A DNA stretch of 64,000 bases from Acrocarpospora phusangensis. Lineage in GTDB: Bacteria; Actinomycetota; Actinomycetes; Streptosporangiales; Streptosporangiaceae. Location of the stretch: contig NZ_BOOA01000011.1 of NCBI RefSeq assembly GCF_016862995.1, forward strand, positions 62,001 through 126,000, in the 5' to 3' direction. Both the position numbers and the translations under genes were made by a program. Below the pieces are notes generated by a model, which was not told where the DNA came from, did not search any database, and saw only the letters and a program-made list of their open reading frames with translations. The stretch's first letter is position 1. The number at the start of each line of letters is the position of its first letter. This document shows, one piece after another, positions 1 to 9,521 of the stretch.

Positions 1-783
1 GAACGCGGTCGGGACCAGCAGCATGATGAGGATCTGCAGGGCGTTGCTGAGCGCCGTGGGGTTCTCGAAGGGGTGGGCGCTGCTGGCGTTGAAGAAGCCG
101 CCGCCGTCACCGGTCATCAGCTTGATCGGCTCCCAGGAGCCGACCGGGCCGCCGATGACGGTCTGCGTGCCGCCCGCGAGGGTGTTCACGGTCTGCGCGC
201 CGTCCAGGTTCTGCTGTACGCCCATGGCGATCAGCGCCACCCCGAAGACGACCGCCAACGGCAGGAAGACCCGGAAGACACTACGGACCAGGTCCACCCA
301 GAAATTGCCCAGCCCGAGGCCACCGCGCCGGGCCAGGCCGCGGGTGAGCGCAAGCGCCGCGCACATGCCGACGGCGCCGGAGGCGACGCCCTGCACGCCG
401 AGGCCGGCCATGACCGCCAGGTGCCCGGTGGTGGACTCCCCCGCGTAGTTCTGCCAGCTGGTGTTGGTGGTGAAGCTGACCGCGGCGTGCAGCGCCAGCT
501 CCCACGGCATGCCGCCGTGGCCGAGCGACCACGGCAGAATGCCCTGCGTGGTGAACAGCGCGAACAGCGCCGCGACGCCCACCGTGGAGAAGGCCACCAG
601 CGCCAGCAGGTAGCGGCGCCAGTCCTGCTCGCGGTCGGGGTCGACGCCGCAGACCCGGTAGAGGGCGCGCTCGACCTTCAGGTGGCGCCCGCCGTCCAGG
701 GCCTTGGCCATGTAGTCGCCGAGCGGGACATGCAGGATCAGCAGGAGCGACAGGATGGACAGCGCCTGGAACCAGCCGTACAT
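1..783 (-). CDS. kdpA: Potassium-transporting ATPase subunit KdpA (partial, C-terminus beyond the window)
   Basis: The first 261 codons of the K+-channel-like subunit of the KdpFABC pump are present; the family is about 550 residues, so the C-terminal half lies outside the window. The N-terminus has a membrane segment followed by PLGDYMAKAL, then FTTNTSWQNYAGE, GLGVQGVASGAVG and GGGFFNASSAHPFENPT. These are hallmark KdpA selectivity-loop segments. The ATG at 783 lies 2 nt after the kdpC stop, so the gene is translationally linked to kdpC. Its place after kdpC rather than before kdpB departs from the usual kdpFABC order. Confidence 0.95.
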   Translation of the reverse strand, partial: MYGWFQALSILSLLLILHVPLGDYMAKALDGGRHLKVERALYRVCGVDPDREQDWRRYLLALVAFSTVGVAALFALFTTQGILPWSLGHGGMPWELALHAAVSFTTNTSWQNYAGESTTGHLAVMAGLGVQGVASGAVGMCAALALTRGLARRGGLGLGNFWVDLVRSVFRVFLPLAVVFGVALIAMGVQQNLDGAQTVNTLAGGTQTVIGGPVGSWEPIKLMTGDGGGFFNASSAHPFENPTALSNALQILIMLLVPTAF

Positions 784-785
784 GA

Positions 786-1628
786 TCAGGCCTTCCCGTC
801 GAGTGCGAGGTTGAGCTTCAGGACGTTCACGCCGGGTTCGCCGAGGAAGCCGAGGGCACGTCCTGTCGTGTTCCGGTCGATGAGCCGGCGCAGGTCGGCC
901 GGGTTCAGACCGCGCTCCCTGGCGACACGCGGAGCCTGGAGCAGGGCGTACGCCACGGAGATGTGCGGGTCGAGGCCGCCGCCGCTGACGGTGACCGCGT
1001 CCCCCGGCACCATGACCTTCGTGACCTCACCCCGGATGGGGACGACCAGCGCCTTGGCGTAGTCCTCGCCCGGCGTGGCGCATTCCACTCTCACGCCTTC
1101 GTGGACGGCGACGAACGGGGCGGCCGGGCAGGCCTGGTTCAGGCTGACCACCCGGGTGGCCGCGCCGGTGAGCCCGTCCGCGCGGAAGACCCCGAGCACC
1201 GCTCCGACGCCGTCGCCCGTGCAGTACGGCCTGGCGCCGCTGACGCCCTCCCGCTCGCCGACCTCCTTGGAGCGGGCGCAGACCTGGGTGAGCAACGACT
1301 GCTTTCCCTCCCGCGAACCGTCTGGCGCGGGCAGCGTGTCGACGACGCTCTCGGCGCCGAGGTTGCCCGCCGCGGTCGCGCCCGGGTCGTAGCCGTCACC
1401 GGCGGCCGACGGGCGGCTCTGGAAGTACTCGCGGCGGCCCAGGAAGTCCTGGCCGATGAGCTCGCTGCCGTGCTCGCCCAGCCGGGAGCCGTCGGCCTGG
1501 TGGTTGAAGAGGGCTTGGGCGACTCCGGTCATCGCCAGCGGGTAGAGCAGGCCGACCGTGAGGGTGAGCACCAGCACCACCCGCAGGGCGGCCAGATGCT
1601 GGGCGACCCACTGGGGTACACGTATCAT
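786..1628 (-). CDS. kdpC: Potassium-transporting ATPase subunit KdpC
   Basis: KdpC is the single-span subunit that stabilises nucleotide binding by KdpB in the high-affinity K+ pump. The 280-residue protein has one N-terminal membrane segment (about residues 13-34, [20 protein letters not shown]). It is followed by the family motifs [24 protein letters not shown], seen only in parts, and the C-terminal [13 protein letters not shown]...[15 protein letters not shown]. It is longer than the usual 190-220 residues because of a central insert containing Cys residues. The ATG at 1628 overlaps the kdpB stop by 4 bp, which fixes this start. Confidence 0.95.
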   Translation of the reverse strand: MIRVPQWVAQHLAALRVVLVLTLTVGLLYPLAMTGVAQALFNHQADGSRLGEHGSELIGQDFLGRREYFQSRPSAAGDGYDPGATAAGNLGAESVVDTLPAPDGSREGKQSLLTQVCARSKEVGEREGVSGARPYCTGDGVGAVLGVFRADGLTGAATRVVSLNQACPAAPFVAVHEGVRVECATPGEDYAKALVVPIRGEVTKVMVPGDAVTVSGGGLDPHISVAYALLQAPRVARERGLNPADLRRLIDRNTTGRALGFLGEPGVNVLKLNLALDGKA

Positions 1629-3739
1629 GATCCGATTCCTGGAATGAACTGGACGAGAAGGTCGATCGCCTTGATGGCCGCGAACGGGGTGATCACGCCG
1701 CCCAGGCCGTAGACCCACAGGTTGCGGGTGAGCAGGGTGGATGCGCTGGACGGCCGGTAACGCACGCCGCGCAGGGCCAGCGGGATCAGCGCGACGATGA
1801 CGATCGCGTTGAAGATGACCGCGGACAGGATGGCCGAGAGCGGTGAGTTCAGCTGCATGATGTTGAGCTGCGCCAGCCCCGGGTAGATCCCGCCGAACAT
1901 CGCCGGGAGGATCGCGAAATACTTGGCGATGTCGTTGGTGATCGAGAACGTGGTCAACGCGCCGCGGGTGATGAGCAGCTGTTTGCCGATCTCGACGATC
2001 TCCACGATCTTCGTGGGGTCGGAGTCGAGGTCGACCATGTTGCCCGCCTCTTTGGCGGCGCTCGTGCCGGTGTTCATCGCCACCCCGACGTCGGCCTGGG
2101 CGAGCGCGGGCGCGTCGTTGGTGCCGTCCCCGGTCATGGCGACCAGACGGCCACCCTCCTGCTCCCGCTTGATCAGCGCGAGCTTGTCCTCGGGCGTGGC
2201 CTCGGCCAGGAAGTCGTCCACCCCGGCCTCCTCGGCGATGGCCTTGGCGGTGACCGGATTGTCACCGGTGATCATCACCGTGCGGATGCCCATCCGGCGC
2301 ATCTCGGCGAAGCGCGCCGGCAGGCCGGGCTTGACCACGTCCTTGAGCTGGATGACGCCCAGCACCCGGGTCTGATCGGCCACGGCGAGCGGGGTGCCGC
2401 CCGAGGTCGCGATCGCCTCGACGATCCCGTCGAGTTCGTCCGGGACGGCGCCGCCGTGTCCGCGCACCCAGGCGGAGACCGCGGCGACCGCGCCCTTGCG
2501 CAGGCTGCGGGAGCCGAGGTCCACCCCGGACATTCTGGTGGCGGCCGAGAACGGCACCCAGTCGCCGCCGACCTCGGCGCCGTGGGCCGTACCTGTCCTC
2601 TGCCGGGCCAGGGCCAGGATGGAGCGGCCCTCCGGGGTCTTGTCGGCCAGGCTGGCCAGCAGCGCGGCCTCGGCCAGGTCCTCGGCGCCGGTGCCGCCGA
2701 CCGGGATGAAGGCGTGGGCCTGCCGATCCCCGAAGGTGATGGTCCCGGTCTTGTCCAGCAGCAGGGTGTGCACGTCGCCGGCGGCCTCCACGGCGCGGCC
2801 CGACATGGCCAGCACGTTGCGCTGCACCATGCGATCCATGCCGGCGATGCCGATGGCCGACAGCAGCGCGCCGATCGTGGTCGGGATGAGGCAGACCAGC
2901 AACGCGACCAGGACGATCCCGGCGATGCCCGTACCGGTGATCGCCAGGGTGTCGGGCGCGGCGGCCATCACCTCCTTGGAGTAGATCGCCATGGGCTGCA
3001 GGGTGACCGTGGTCACCAGGAAGATGAAGGTCAGCGCGACGAGGAGCAGGTTGAGGGCGAGTTCGTTGGGCGTCTTCTGGCGCTTCGCGCCCTCCACCAG
3101 GGCGATCATCCGGTCGAGGAAGCTCTCCCCCGGCTGCTGGGTGATCCGCACCACGATCCGGTCGGACAGCACCTGGGTGCCTCCGGTCACGGCGCACCGG
3201 TCGCCGCCGGACTCGCGGATGACGGGGGCCGACTCGCCGGTGATCGCCGACTCGTCGACACTGGCGACCCCCTCGATCACATCGCCGTCGCCCGGGATGA
3301 TCTCTCCGGCCTCCACGGCGACCACATCGCCCTTGCGCAGCCGATCGGCGGGCACCGCCTCCCAGACGCGCTCCTCGCCCAGGCGTCGCGCCGTGGTCTG
3401 CCGCCGAGTACGCCGCAGCGTGTCGGCCTGGGCCTGCCCCCGGCTCTCGGCGATCGCCTCGGCCAGGTTGGCGAAGATCACCGTCAGCCAGAGCCAGGCG
3501 GTGATCAGCCAGCCGAAGCCGGACGGGGTGCGGATGGCCAGCCAGGTGGTCAGGACCGCGCCGATCTCAGTCACGAACATGACCGGGTTGCGCCACATCG
3601 TCCGGGGATCCAGCTTGCGCAATGCTTCGGGCAGCGCCTGCCAGAATTGCCGGGGGTCGAGCAGCCCGGCGGCGATCCGGCGGCGCTGCGGTGTTTCGGG
3701 ATCGATGGAGCCCGGTCGCACGGGCGTCTCGACGGCCAT
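1625..3739 (-). CDS. kdpB: Potassium-transporting P-type ATPase subunit KdpB
   Basis: This is the catalytic P-type ATPase subunit, 704 residues and full length. TGES is at about residues 167-170, the phosphorylation motif DKTGT begins at about 329, and [20 protein letters not shown] forms the hinge motif. Membrane helices lie near 60-95 and 225-300 and in a C-terminal bundle. The start overlaps the kdpF stop and the stop overlaps kdpC. ATP hydrolysis here drives K+ uptake through KdpA at low external K+. No kdpDE sensor genes are seen in the window; they may lie beyond position 1. Confidence 0.97.
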   Translation of the reverse strand: MAVETPVRPGSIDPETPQRRRIAAGLLDPRQFWQALPEALRKLDPRTMWRNPVMFVTEIGAVLTTWLAIRTPSGFGWLITAWLWLTVIFANLAEAIAESRGQAQADTLRRTRRQTTARRLGEERVWEAVPADRLRKGDVVAVEAGEIIPGDGDVIEGVASVDESAITGESAPVIRESGGDRCAVTGGTQVLSDRIVVRITQQPGESFLDRMIALVEGAKRQKTPNELALNLLLVALTFIFLVTTVTLQPMAIYSKEVMAAAPDTLAITGTGIAGIVLVALLVCLIPTTIGALLSAIGIAGMDRMVQRNVLAMSGRAVEAAGDVHTLLLDKTGTITFGDRQAHAFIPVGGTGAEDLAEAALLASLADKTPEGRSILALARQRTGTAHGAEVGGDWVPFSAATRMSGVDLGSRSLRKGAVAAVSAWVRGHGGAVPDELDGIVEAIATSGGTPLAVADQTRVLGVIQLKDVVKPGLPARFAEMRRMGIRTVMITGDNPVTAKAIAEEAGVDDFLAEATPEDKLALIKREQEGGRLVAMTGDGTNDAPALAQADVGVAMNTGTSAAKEAGNMVDLDSDPTKIVEIVEIGKQLLITRGALTTFSITNDIAKYFAILPAMFGGIYPGLAQLNIMQLNSPLSAILSAVIFNAIVIVALIPLALRGVRYRPSSASTLLTRNLWVYGLGGVITPFAAIKAIDLLVQFIPGIGS

Positions 3740-3828
3740 CAGAACTTCTCCGGGAAGCGGATGGCCAGGATCAGGTAGCCGAGTAGTGCCACCGCGACCA
3801 ACAGGCAGATAATATTTTCAACATTCAC
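3739..3828 (-). CDS. kdpF: KdpF small membrane subunit
   Basis: This 29-residue peptide starts at a GTG (3828; a second GTG at 3837 is possible) and is almost entirely one membrane helix, [21 protein letters not shown] at its end. The closing I-R-F-P-E-K-F is typical of KdpF, which stabilises the KdpABC complex. Its TGA stop overlaps the kdpB ATG. It is too short to be found by usual ORF cut-offs. The identification rests on the C-terminal motif and its position upstream of kdpB. Confidence 0.88.
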   Translation of the reverse strand: MNVENIICLLVAVALLGYLILAIRFPEKF

Positions 3829-3981
3829 GATTTTCACCGAAGTTATTTCACAAGAATGACGTGCTACATGGAAAACCTTCGGGAAGATCGGTACAACCCC
3901 TCTTGACGCAATCTTCACGCCCAGGCGCCGGATCTCTACGCCCGGGCATGCGTACGCACCCAGTACGTGCCGACTGCCAGG

Positions 3982-4479
3982 TCAGGAGACAGCCAGTACG
4001 AGGAGGATGACCAGCGAGCCCGCAGTCGTGAGGAGAAAGCGCGTCACGACAAGCGGGCGGAACCAGCCGGGAAAGGCCGCCTCAGCCGCCCCCAGCAGCG
4101 CCTGGGTGTCGATGTCCAGCGTGCCGGACTTGTGGAGAGCTGCCTGTACGTACCGGCCGACGAAAACCTGGGCCGTGGTGATGAAGCCCCCGGCGATCAG
4201 CAGGATGGGCTGAAGGATCCAGGTCGGCAGCGGCTGACCGCCGAGGTTCAGCACGGCGGTCGCCGCCAGGCCCGCGGCGATCGCCACGGACACCATCACG
4301 CTGGCGGTGCTCGCGGTGAAGTCGAGACCGTGCTTGACCAGTACGGCGGGATCGTGACCTTGGCGCCGGATCTCGGTGTCGGCTGCGCGCTGGGCGGCGA
4401 CGCCGTGGCGATGACCGACGAGCGGGACAGCCAGATAGGTCAGGGCCAGCAGAAACTGAAGGACGGCAACGGTAAGCAC
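3982..4479 (-). CDS. Small integral membrane protein divergent from a TetR regulator
   Basis: A 165-residue protein with about four predicted membrane helices, starting LTVAVLQFLLALTYLAVPLV, then SVMVSVAIAAGLAATAVLNL, ILQPILLIAGGFITTAQVF and a C-terminal RFLLTTAGSLVILLVLAVS. I chose the GTG at 4479 because a GGGAGAG Shine-Dalgarno sits 6 nt upstream; an in-frame ATG at 4494 lacks one. It resembles small actinobacterial membrane proteins of unknown function that are often partnered with TetR genes. The two operators between it and the TetR gene suggest it is the regulated target. Confidence 0.7.
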   Translation of the reverse strand: MLTVAVLQFLLALTYLAVPLVGHRHGVAAQRAADTEIRRQGHDPAVLVKHGLDFTASTASVMVSVAIAAGLAATAVLNLGGQPLPTWILQPILLIAGGFITTAQVFVGRYVQAALHKSGTLDIDTQALLGAAEAAFPGWFRPLVVTRFLLTTAGSLVILLVLAVS

Positions 4480-4502
4480 GGGCGGCTCTCCCATCGGACG
4501 GT

Positions 4503-4548
4503 TTGAACTTAGTTCAACACCGTAGCTCACGGCCTGAACTAAGTTCAA
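4503..4548. promoter_or_regulatory. Pair of TetR-type palindromic operators
   Basis: TTGAACTTAGTTCAA (4503-4517) is a perfect 7-1-7 palindrome. A second copy at 4534-4548, CTGAACTAAGTTCAA, has 6-bp perfect arms. Their centres are 31 bp apart, about three helical turns, so two dimers could bind the same DNA face. They lie between the divergent membrane protein and TetR genes. Autoregulation of both genes is the likely role. Confidence 0.75.
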
Positions 4549-4568
4549 CGCCGACTAGGCTGAGCGGC

Positions 4569-5246
4569 ATGCTGACCAAGGAGCAGATCGTTCAGGCCGC
4601 TGTCGAGGTGCTCGACACCGAAGGAGTGAACGGGCTCAACCTGCGCCGTTTGGGCGCACATCTGGGGTCGGCTCCCTCGGCGATGTACCACCACGTGAAG
4701 AACAAGGACAAGCTGGTGGTTCTCGCCGCCGACCACGTGTTCGGCGAGATAGTGATGCCCGACACGCCCAGGGTCGGATGGCGGGAAGCCGCGGCGTCGC
4801 TGGCGCGCGGCGCGTATGCGATGGTCGTACGGCACTTCTGGCTGATCCCGGCGATGAGCACGCACCTGATCTACGGGCCCAACAAGGCCCGCTTCGACGA
4901 GCGGTCCCTGACGGTCTACGAGTCGGCCGGCTTCACCGAAGACGGGGCCGATCAGGCGGCTGCCACCGTCCTCATGTTCGTGATCGGCGCCGCACAGGGC
5001 GAGGCGGCGCAGGCGGCCTGGCGGGCCCATCTGCGACGGAGCGGTGCCGATACCGACAAGGAACTCCAGGACGTCACCGCGGAAATACTCGAGATCGCCC
5101 AGGCCTTCCCCCGCCTGCGAGCCCGCATCAGCCCCGCCATCGCAGCCCCGCCCGGGGATCCTTTCGAGTTCGGACTCCACACTCTCCTCGCCGGGTTGGA
5201 GTGGCGCCTTTCACGTCCACATCATGACCACGGCCAGGGATTGTGA
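4569..5246 (+). CDS. TetR/AcrR family transcriptional regulator
   Basis: This 225-residue protein has the N-terminal TetR helix-turn-helix: LTKEQIVQAAVEVLDTEGVNGL, then LRRLGAHLGSAPSAMYHHVKNKDKL as the recognition region. The C-terminal all-helical ligand domain resembles the tetracycline-repressor C-terminal class. I chose the ATG at 4569 because it begins right at the HTH; the longer reading frame would run through the operators. It is divergent from the membrane protein at 3982-4479 and probably represses it. The inducer is unknown. Confidence 0.85.
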   Translation: MLTKEQIVQAAVEVLDTEGVNGLNLRRLGAHLGSAPSAMYHHVKNKDKLVVLAADHVFGEIVMPDTPRVGWREAAASLARGAYAMVVRHFWLIPAMSTHLIYGPNKARFDERSLTVYESAGFTEDGADQAAATVLMFVIGAAQGEAAQAAWRAHLRRSGADTDKELQDVTAEILEIAQAFPRLRARISPAIAAPPGDPFEFGLHTLLAGLEWRLSRPHHDHGQGL

Positions 5247-5868
5247 CGGGATCGCGTACGCAAGGCCCTTTCAACAGCTCGTGTGGCCTCGGCCAACGTC
5301 GGCCAGAGTGCGGACGCCGGCTGATCGCTCTGCAATACCATCACGGCGGCGGAACGCGACCGAGCTCGCCAGCACGTCGGGGGCCTTCGTCAGGTCCGGC
5401 TGAGATCAGGCGTCTACTCGGCGTTTCCGCGAACGGCCGTAACGGTTGACGTCTCGACGTTCCAGCGTTTGCGGCCCCAGATCACGGTGCCATCCTGTTC
5501 CAGGCGAGGGGATGGCTGATCAGGGTGCCGTACTCGAACCGACAGCCGCGCAGGTGCAGCAGCTCGGTGAGCTGGGCTGTGACGCGGTCAACCACCACAT
5601 GTTTGCCGAGGTCACAGCACTACCTCTACCCAGCCGGGGTCGCCCTAGCGTCCTCTGGAGAACTCGGCACGGATGAGACGACCAGCCGGTGGCGTCACGG
5701 GCGCGCCCGCGAGCCTGGGTGTCGTCATCCGGAACGGCCGGAGCAAGGGTGCTCGCTTGACCGCCCCAGGAGGCGTAGACCAGCATGATCGCCCCGGCCA
5801 TCTCGGTGCCGTCGGCGACTTGCTTGGGCAGGCCGTACAGCAGAGAGCCGACACCATGTCCGACCAGA
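5247..5868. other. Region without an intact gene (decayed DNA)
   Basis: No frame here gives a protein with normal start, length and composition. A minus-strand stretch around 5640-5870 reads GVGSLLYGLPKQVADGTEMAGAIMLVYA, which has natural-looking hydrophobic character and may be a transporter remnant, but I cannot assign it. It runs into the slipin remnant next door and is best seen as part of the same decayed segment. Confidence 0.4.
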
Positions 5869-6347
5869 TCACGAAAGCTGTCCCAGCCCGCTATCACGGT
5901 ACAGACGGGTACGCGAGGCGGGGACCGCGCGCAGTTCCTCGCCGCCGCCCTGACCTTCGGCGGCCTCGGTGAGGGCTCGGGGGCCGTCCTCCCCCGGAGG
6001 CGACTCGGGTTCAGCCGAATCACCCGGCGATGACGCCTCCGCGGCCCGTGCGGGTTGCGTGATCCGGTCGAAGAATCGCAGCATCTCGACCGGGAACGAC
6101 ATGACCAGGGTGGAGTTCTTCTCGGCCGCGACCTCCACCACGGTCTGCAACAGCCGCAATTGCAGGGCTCCCGGCGTCTCGGACATGATCGCCGAAGCGT
6201 CGGCGAGCTTCTGCGCACCTGGAATTCACCGTCCGCGGTGATCACGCGGGCGCGGCGTTCCCCCTCGGCCTCGGCCTGGCGTGACATCGAGCGCTTCATC
6301 GGCTCCGGCGGAACATGCACGCAGGGGACGCGTATGGAAAACGTCAA
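5869..6347 (-). pseudogene. Truncated, frameshifted slipin (SPFH/band 7) gene
   Basis: Two reading frames together give the C-terminal half of a stomatin-like membrane-scaffold protein. The first frame (about 6347-6215) reads PEPMKRSMSRQAEAEGERRARVI then TADGEFQ. The second frame (about 6210-5869) continues KLADASAIMSETPGALQLR, LLQTVVEVAAEKNSTLVM and SFPVEMLRFFDRIT. The break between them lies near 6215-6225. The N-terminal membrane anchor and most of the SPFH domain are missing. No start or Shine-Dalgarno is present at the 6347 end, so this is a dead remnant. Confidence 0.8.
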
Positions 6348-6444
6348 GATCTGTCACTGATGTCTCGGCTCGCGTAGAGGATCAGACCAGAAGGAACCTC
6401 AGCTTCGCGGGTGCGCGTTGACGTGGAAAGACCGGGAGGCCTCC

Positions 6445-6732
6445 ATGCGATCACTGGTTGATCTGGCCGAGTTACAGGTCATCGACGCAACCCAGGAGGC
6501 GCGTTCGCAAGGAGGTGACCTGGAAAGAGCCGGCCACGTGCAGGTTCTGCGCTTCACCCCGGCTTCGGTCGTCGCCGAGGTGGAGGGACCCGCGACCCGC
6601 GTCGAACTCGCCGTCACCGAAGCCGGTCTGCGCTGGTACTGCTCGTGCGCGGAAGGGCGCGTCGCCGCCTTCTGCCGACACTGTGTGGCTACTGCCCTGA
6701 CGATTCTGCATCGCCTCGGCCGCAAACCCTGA
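6445..6732 (+). CDS. Small SWIM zinc-finger protein
   Basis: A 95-residue protein whose C-terminal half carries YCSCAEGRVAAFCRHC. This fits the SWIM-type C-x-C-x(n)-C-x-H zinc ligand pattern. The N-terminal half forms a beta-rich module (VQVLRFTPASVVAEVEG...VELAVTEAG) as seen just before SWIM fingers. The ATG at 6445 has a GGGAGG Shine-Dalgarno 5-6 nt upstream, preferred over the earlier in-frame codon at 6418. SWIM domains usually bind DNA or proteins; no partner is evident. The gene looks intact although its surroundings are decayed. Confidence 0.65.
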   Translation: MRSLVDLAELQVIDATQEARSQGGDLERAGHVQVLRFTPASVVAEVEGPATRVELAVTEAGLRWYCSCAEGRVAAFCRHCVATALTILHRLGRKP

Positions 6733-7074
6733 TTATCGTTTCCCGAGGCGCTCCCTGTAATCAGGGAATCAGTCCGGCGCGGTCCTGCTGAACCATGCAC
6801 ATCAGGCTGCCTTCCTGGCAGAGTCGATCATCGTTCTCCACCTGGAGGAGGCGGATGTGGTGACGATAAGCCCCGATACGGGATCCGGACGCGGAGCGCG
6901 CGAATACTCACGCGATGTTGACGCAGCCGGTGCGCCTTCTGACGGCCATTGATGCGTTCTCTACAGTGAACCCGTCAACGTCGCGTATATGTCGCTTGCG
7001 GCCCGCATCCGCAGACCGCATAGTGAAGAGGCTCCGCGTTCGAGATCGGGCTCGGCCTGGCGCAGCACCTCGCG
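6733..7074. other. Non-coding or decayed stretch
   Basis: I see no supportable gene, RNA or clear repeat here. Open frames are short shadows. The segment borders the FAD-oxidoreductase remnant and is probably part of the same deletion-scarred area. Confidence 0.4.
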
Positions 7075-7386
7075 AGTCAGCGGCGGCGCAGGCCGGCCGG
7101 GAACGGGTGGGTGATCGTGTCGGAGAGTCGCTCGGAATTGGTGAGGACGTCGTAGACGTCCGGCGGGGCGCAGGTCTTGGTGTTGGCGAGCAGTTCGTCC
7201 GGGTCGGTGGGCGGATGGTCGCCGGCCATGCCCGCGACGGTGAGCAGCCAGCGGTCGCCCTCGCAGGCCATGGAAGCTGGAGCATGGTGGGACCGCGATG
7301 GTCGCGGACCAGGCGGTGACCGGAGACGACGAATCTGACCTGCTGCGCCAGCGCATATTCGCGCCGAGGACGACGGCGTGTCCCAT
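7075..7386 (-). pseudogene. Remnant of an FAD-dependent monooxygenase/oxidoreductase
   Basis: The ATG at 7386 follows an AGGAAG-type Shine-Dalgarno and begins MGHAVVLGAN, the typical first strand of an FAD-binding Rossmann fold (normally continuing GASIAGL). Within about 30 bp the reading shifts and jumps to a central segment, GDRWLLTVAGMAGDHPPTDPDELLA. That segment matches the substrate-domain block of hydroxylases of the 2-polyprenyl-6-methoxyphenol type. Hundreds of residues are missing between and after these parts. A large internal deletion plus frameshift is the simplest reading. Confidence 0.65.
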
Positions 7387-7650
7387 CGCGCACTTCCTGT
7401 CGATGAATAAACATGACAGTGTTATTGTGCGCGAAGAGGGCAAAGCATGTGAATCACGAAATATACGGCCTTGCCGCGGAGGGCCAAGGGGAGAGTAAAG
7501 TGCGGCCATACGGCCGATCGTCGACGCCGTGAAACGGGGGCTCTGGGGAGAGCCAAGGCGGGCGGTCTGCCATAACGGGGATTCATGGCGCGCTGTGATC
7601 AGCCGATTTCCCGATGTCGCACGATCCGCCCAACGTGCCCGGAGGCACAG

Positions 7651-9132
7651 ATGCGATCTCGTAGCATACGGATATTCCTCCTCACCACCCTGCTTTTATC
7701 CCTCACCCTGGTCGGGCTACCGGAAACCGCACGCGCCGCGACCGGTTCGGTCGTTCCCGCTCAGGCCTGGACGTACGTAGCGAAGGGCCTTCCCGACCAG
7801 GGCTTCTGGAACACGACGCCGTACCTCCTCACCGGGCACACGCCCGACGGGCTCACCCGGGCGTTCTACCAGTTCGACCTGTCTGGCATCCGGGATCGGG
7901 TCAGGACCGGATGGTTTAGAAATGTCCTGCTCGGCGTCGGCGGATGCCCCGCCGACGTGGAGTTATGGGAAACCGGAAATATCACGCCGAAGACGACATG
8001 GCGGAATCAACCGCAATGGAAGAAGAAGATTGCCACGCTACAGTTCACGGACAACTGCGGCGAGCAGATCGCGGAGTGGTCGATGACCCGGTTCCTCGAC
8101 CAGAAGAAGATCACGGTGGGGCTGCGATTGGCCGACGAGAAGGCTACCGGGACAATCGCCGTAATCCGGGCGGGTACGGGTGCTATTCAGGTCAACAACA
8201 CCAAGCCGGACAAACCTGTGCGACTGTGGCTACCATGGCACGATCAGTGCGGGTTCACCCACGGCGTGCCGGAGAAGCTGCCGGCCACGAATGTGCTGAC
8301 GCCGACCTTCAACGCCCTGCTCACCGATCGCGACAACGGGCAGGCCCTGCGGGCCCATTTCGAGTGGCGTACCGCCGACGGCGTTCCGATCGCTGCTGAG
8401 AAATCCGCATTCCGTCCGGCCGATCGGCCACAGTGCGTGACGGTACCGGCAGAGCAACTGGTAGAAAGCGGAAAATACCAGTGGCGGGTACGCACCGACG
8501 ACGGCACGACGCTCAGCCCGTGGAGCGACTGGTACGACTTCACGATCGACATGACCGCACCCGACAAGGCCCCGATCGTTTCGTCGGCCGACTACCCGGA
8601 AGGCCAGGTCGCTGGAAGGATCGAGCAGCCCGGCACGTTCGTCATCGACCCCAACGGGGTACCCGACATCTTCTTCTACTGTTGCGACGGCGACCACAGC
8701 ATCACCACGGAAACGGCGGTCCTGATCAAACCGCTTACGGCGGGCCCGCAAACCCGGCAATTCACGGCATACGACGGCGCGGGGAACCCCAGCCCGGACA
8801 CCGTTTACTCCTACACCGTCAACGAGGTGCCGCTCCCGACGATCAGCTCCGACGCCTATCCGGAATCCCAGTACGGCGGCGGCGTGGGCGTTCCCGGCGA
8901 GTTCACCTTCACCGGCAACGGACTTGCCGATCTCATCGCCGAGTACGCCTACCGCCTGGTGCCGCCCGACGGGCATTACGAGGAATGGGTCAGGGTTCCC
9001 GCCCAGGACGGCACCACCACCGTCAAGATCACCCCGGCCGCGCCCGACCATCACGTTCTCCTTGTCGAGGCACTCGACCGTGACGGAGACACCCTTTGGA
9101 GCGAGTCCTACTTGTTCAGCGTCAACCCCTGA
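7651..9132 (+). CDS. Secreted multidomain protein of unknown function
   Basis: A 493-residue protein with a clear signal peptide (MRSRSIRIFLLTTLLLSLTL...ARAATG, cleavage near residue 29). The first part contains GFWNTTPYLLTG, RAFYQFDLSGI and TTWRNQPQW, resembling the DNRLRE-type beta-sandwich domains of secreted actinobacterial proteins. It is followed by fibronectin-like modules (HFEWRTADG, KYQWRVRTDDG, SPWSDWYDFTID) and two repeats opening PIVSSADYPE and TISSDAYPE. A GGAGG Shine-Dalgarno at 7641-7645 supports the ATG at 7651. It is a lone gene with no obvious operon partner. Extracellular adhesion or wall association is possible but unproven. Confidence 0.75.
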   Translation: MRSRSIRIFLLTTLLLSLTLVGLPETARAATGSVVPAQAWTYVAKGLPDQGFWNTTPYLLTGHTPDGLTRAFYQFDLSGIRDRVRTGWFRNVLLGVGGCPADVELWETGNITPKTTWRNQPQWKKKIATLQFTDNCGEQIAEWSMTRFLDQKKITVGLRLADEKATGTIAVIRAGTGAIQVNNTKPDKPVRLWLPWHDQCGFTHGVPEKLPATNVLTPTFNALLTDRDNGQALRAHFEWRTADGVPIAAEKSAFRPADRPQCVTVPAEQLVESGKYQWRVRTDDGTTLSPWSDWYDFTIDMTAPDKAPIVSSADYPEGQVAGRIEQPGTFVIDPNGVPDIFFYCCDGDHSITTETAVLIKPLTAGPQTRQFTAYDGAGNPSPDTVYSYTVNEVPLPTISSDAYPESQYGGGVGVPGEFTFTGNGLADLIAEYAYRLVPPDGHYEEWVRVPAQDGTTTVKITPAAPDHHVLLVEALDRDGDTLWSESYLFSVNP

Positions 9133-9139
9133 GTGCTTG

Positions 9140-9510
9140 GTAGCGCCTTGGGGCAGGGCGCGATCAGCCGCAGCAGGGTCATCGCGCTGACCGCGCTGGA
9201 CAGCTGGGCGGACAGGCGGGCTGCTGCCCGGCCGCCCACGGCCGGCGCCAGCGCGGTGAGCGCCGCGCCGAGTCCCGGGCTACGCCGGCCCGTGCCGGAC
9301 GGTCACGCCGGGCACCTGCTCGGCGAAGATCGTCTTCTCGCAGCCGGCGTTGAGGCAGAAGAACCGGCGGACCCGCAGGTGGATGACCGTTTCCCGGCCG
9401 CCGATCGCGGTGTCGCCGATCCTGCGCCGGTAGCGGCTGTGCACTCGCTTTGACGCCAGGCCACAGTGCGGGCAGGGCGGCGTCGAACTGGTCGAGTAGT
9501 CCTCTGCCAC
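9140..9510 (-). pseudogene. ISL3-family transposase N-terminal remnant
   Basis: The frame from 9510 reads CPHCGLASKRVHSRYRRR, IGDTAIGGRETVIHLRVRRFF and CLNAGCEKTIFAEQVPG, the zinc-finger N-terminus of ISL3-family transposases. A 1-nt shift near 9290 then moves to a frame reading GAALTALAPAVGGRAAARLSAQL and SAMTLLRLIAPCP, the next part of the same family. The catalytic DDE domain is absent, and I see no terminal inverted repeats. It is a dead insertion-sequence fragment abutting cobF. Confidence 0.75.
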
Positions 9511-9521
9511 ACTCGTTGTCC

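Noticed and set aside
73..1712. Long plus-strand open frames across the Kdp region
   Set aside because: They are antisense shadows of kdpA, kdpC and kdpB. Their Arg/Ala/Gly-rich translations have no family features.
5640..5868. Possible ABC permease fragment
   Set aside because: The hydrophobic stretch looks natural but matches no family well enough to name.
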